From: Clostridium estertheticum
Lineage (GTDB): Bacteria; Bacillota; Clostridia; Clostridiales; Clostridiaceae
Reading direction: 5' to 3'
DNA: 64,000 nucleotides
Assembly: GCF_026650985.1 (NCBI RefSeq)
Contig: NZ_CP086239.1
Coordinates: 1,550,001 to 1,614,000 of the forward strand
The notes under the pieces are model-generated. The model ran no database searches. It worked only from the letters and a program-made list of their open reading frames with translations, and was not told the DNA's origin. The position numbers were made by a program, and so were the translations under genes. The stretch's first letter is position 1. Each line of letters starts with the position of its first letter. This document shows, one piece after another, positions 63,255 to 64,000 of the stretch.

Positions 63255-64000
63255 TTATACATCAACTACTATTTTTTTATAACCCATCCTACCTTTATTA
63301 CTAGCGTTTTTTCTTCCGCCCTCTATTTCATCTAATATTATCAATAAATTCTCATAAATCTGTTCATTCGAATAATCCCTTAATTCTAGCTTTAGACGGC
63401 TTGCTATATAATTTAATAACAATTCCCTATCTAATACCTGTTGTGATTGTAAACATTGCATACAAAAACATATATCTAAGGCATTGGTTAGATTATACTG
63501 AAAAGCTTTTTTTGCAAAATATCTTAGAATAATTGGAGATAGACCGCTTTTCTCATATGCTGCAAATGGACTATTTATAATGTTTATAGTGTCATACTGC
63601 GTTGACATATCTTTAAAACTAACATAATCAGTTCTAAGAATCGCTCCTGTTTTTGCTGTGAATCTGCATAATTCAATTTCATCACACTGATTATCTAAAT
63701 TGTCATCTATATATATTTGAGCTTCCCACTTAATAAAATCCTTATCCCTTGTCTCATCTGAAAACTTAATTTTTAATATTACCGTTTTATTTGAGTTGTT
63801 ATATGGAATAATACACTCTTCCTTTAGCATGTAGATCATATCATTATGCTTAACTATCCCCTTGTCCACAATAATATAATCCTTGTTTGCTTTTATGCTA
63901 CATCCAGACAGTATCCCACTAGAATACTGTGCAAGTCGTATATCCATAAACTCCCTTGGGAGATCTCTTAACTGCTCTAACATTTCTATTTTTAATATTC
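63255..64000 (-). CDS. Unknown protein, possible baseplate/fibre-type component (5' end uncertain)
   Basis: 242 residues from ATG 63983, but the frame is open to the window edge, so the true start may lie outside. AQYSSGILSGCSIKANKDYI followed by VDKGIVKHNDMIYML resembles the N-terminal beta domains of phage baseplate and tail-fibre proteins (xGVVxG...V.PGIA pattern). The C-terminal half is helical. Next gene starts 23 bases downstream. Family not recognised; the structural call is a weak inference from this motif and from neighbouring spike genes. Confidence 0.4.
   Translation of the reverse strand, partial: ILKIEMLEQLRDLPREFMDIRLAQYSSGILSGCSIKANKDYIIVDKGIVKHNDMIYMLKEECIIPYNNSNKTVILKIKFSDETRDKDFIKWEAQIYIDDNLDNQCDEIELCRFTAKTGAILRTDYVSFKDMSTQYDTINIINSPFAAYEKSGLSPIILRYFAKKAFQYNLTNALDICFCMQCLQSQQVLDRELLLNYIASRLKLELRDYSNEQIYENLLIILDEIEGGRKNASNKGRMGYKKIVVDV

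Noticed and set aside
18347-64000. CRISPR array or integron cassette array
   Set aside because: Repeats are kilobase-scale trunks with hairpins at some borders; no short regular repeat-spacer pattern, no attC-like series and no intact integrase.
18347-64000. Classical type VI secretion cluster
   Set aside because: No TssB/C, Hcp, TssJLM or ClpV in the window; only spike, tip and effector parts are visible.
1-64000. tRNA, rRNA or riboswitch genes
   Set aside because: Scanned by eye for cloverleaf and conserved rRNA/riboswitch cores; none found. A covariance-model scan could not be run.

Overview
Organism. The window is strongly AT-rich and carries an endospore operon (SpoVAC/AD/AE with DUF1657 and YetF-like partners), an alpha/beta-type small acid-soluble spore protein, strong AGGAGG-type ribosome sites and Bacillota gene families. 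It reads as a chromosomal segment of a Clostridium-like endospore former. I saw no rRNA, tRNA, CRISPR array or replication origin.

Left third (1 to about 18.3 kb) is ordinary chromosome. In order: the N-terminus of a Lon-type protease (cut by the window edge), a TetR regulator with two matching operator-like sites, a MATE exporter, an old-yellow-enzyme oxidoreductase, glutathione peroxidase, a GreA-type factor, a membrane-anchored PsbP-like protein, Ogt methyltransferase, a PTP-like phytase overlapping a GxGYxYP protein, the spoVA operon, an AlkC-like repair protein, a thioesterase, a divergent AsnC-like regulator and AsnA pair, a spore SASP, a cold-shock protein and a lipoprotein.

Right two thirds (about 18.3 kb to the right edge) is one very large polymorphic-toxin locus, nearly all on the minus strand. 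Its core, read right to left, is: a possible baseplate-type protein, a DcrB/EagR-like putative chaperone, a toxin-less VgrG/gpD-like spike (VgrG1), an unknown protein, an Imm11/DUF1629-like protein, a DUF4280 PAAR-like tip, and a second spike (VgrG2). VgrG2 has a hydrophobic Ala/Val/Gly linker and a C-terminal toxin followed by an immunity gene. A second, 5'-truncated copy of this core lies at 20.8-26.9 kb. Between the two copies are about ten further cassettes of the form [VgrG2 trunk, mostly 5'-truncated] - [toxin] - [immunity].

The toxins I recognise all act on nucleic acids: GHH-type (two alleles), LHH, LHH-like, HNH, AHH, Endonuclea_NS_2, NucA/NucB, Ntox15, a YwqJ-type deaminase and a second deaminase. 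Immunity families include SUKH (several), YrhA-like SUKH, Imm6-like, DUF4274, GAD/DUF1851 (Tdi1-like), YwqK, DUF2625, a possible Imm47-like family and a broken YezG. The YwqJ cassette also carries endonuclease V, the same trio as ywqJ-ywqK-ywqL in Bacillus subtilis.

How it may work. The layout suggests a contractile injection system whose sheath and baseplate genes probably lie beyond the right edge. One or two complete spikes would be expressed, and the rest would be a promoterless, start-less reservoir that can recombine through the near-identical trunk. Five copies of a terminator-like hairpin sit exactly where trunk or core genes are cut. Decay is widespread: frameshifts, a 131-bp mini-element at the same site in two trunks, integrase and IS scars, and a frameshifted Rpn nuclease at the left edge. 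Delivery, silence and recombination are inferences; the gene content and truncations are visible in the sequence.
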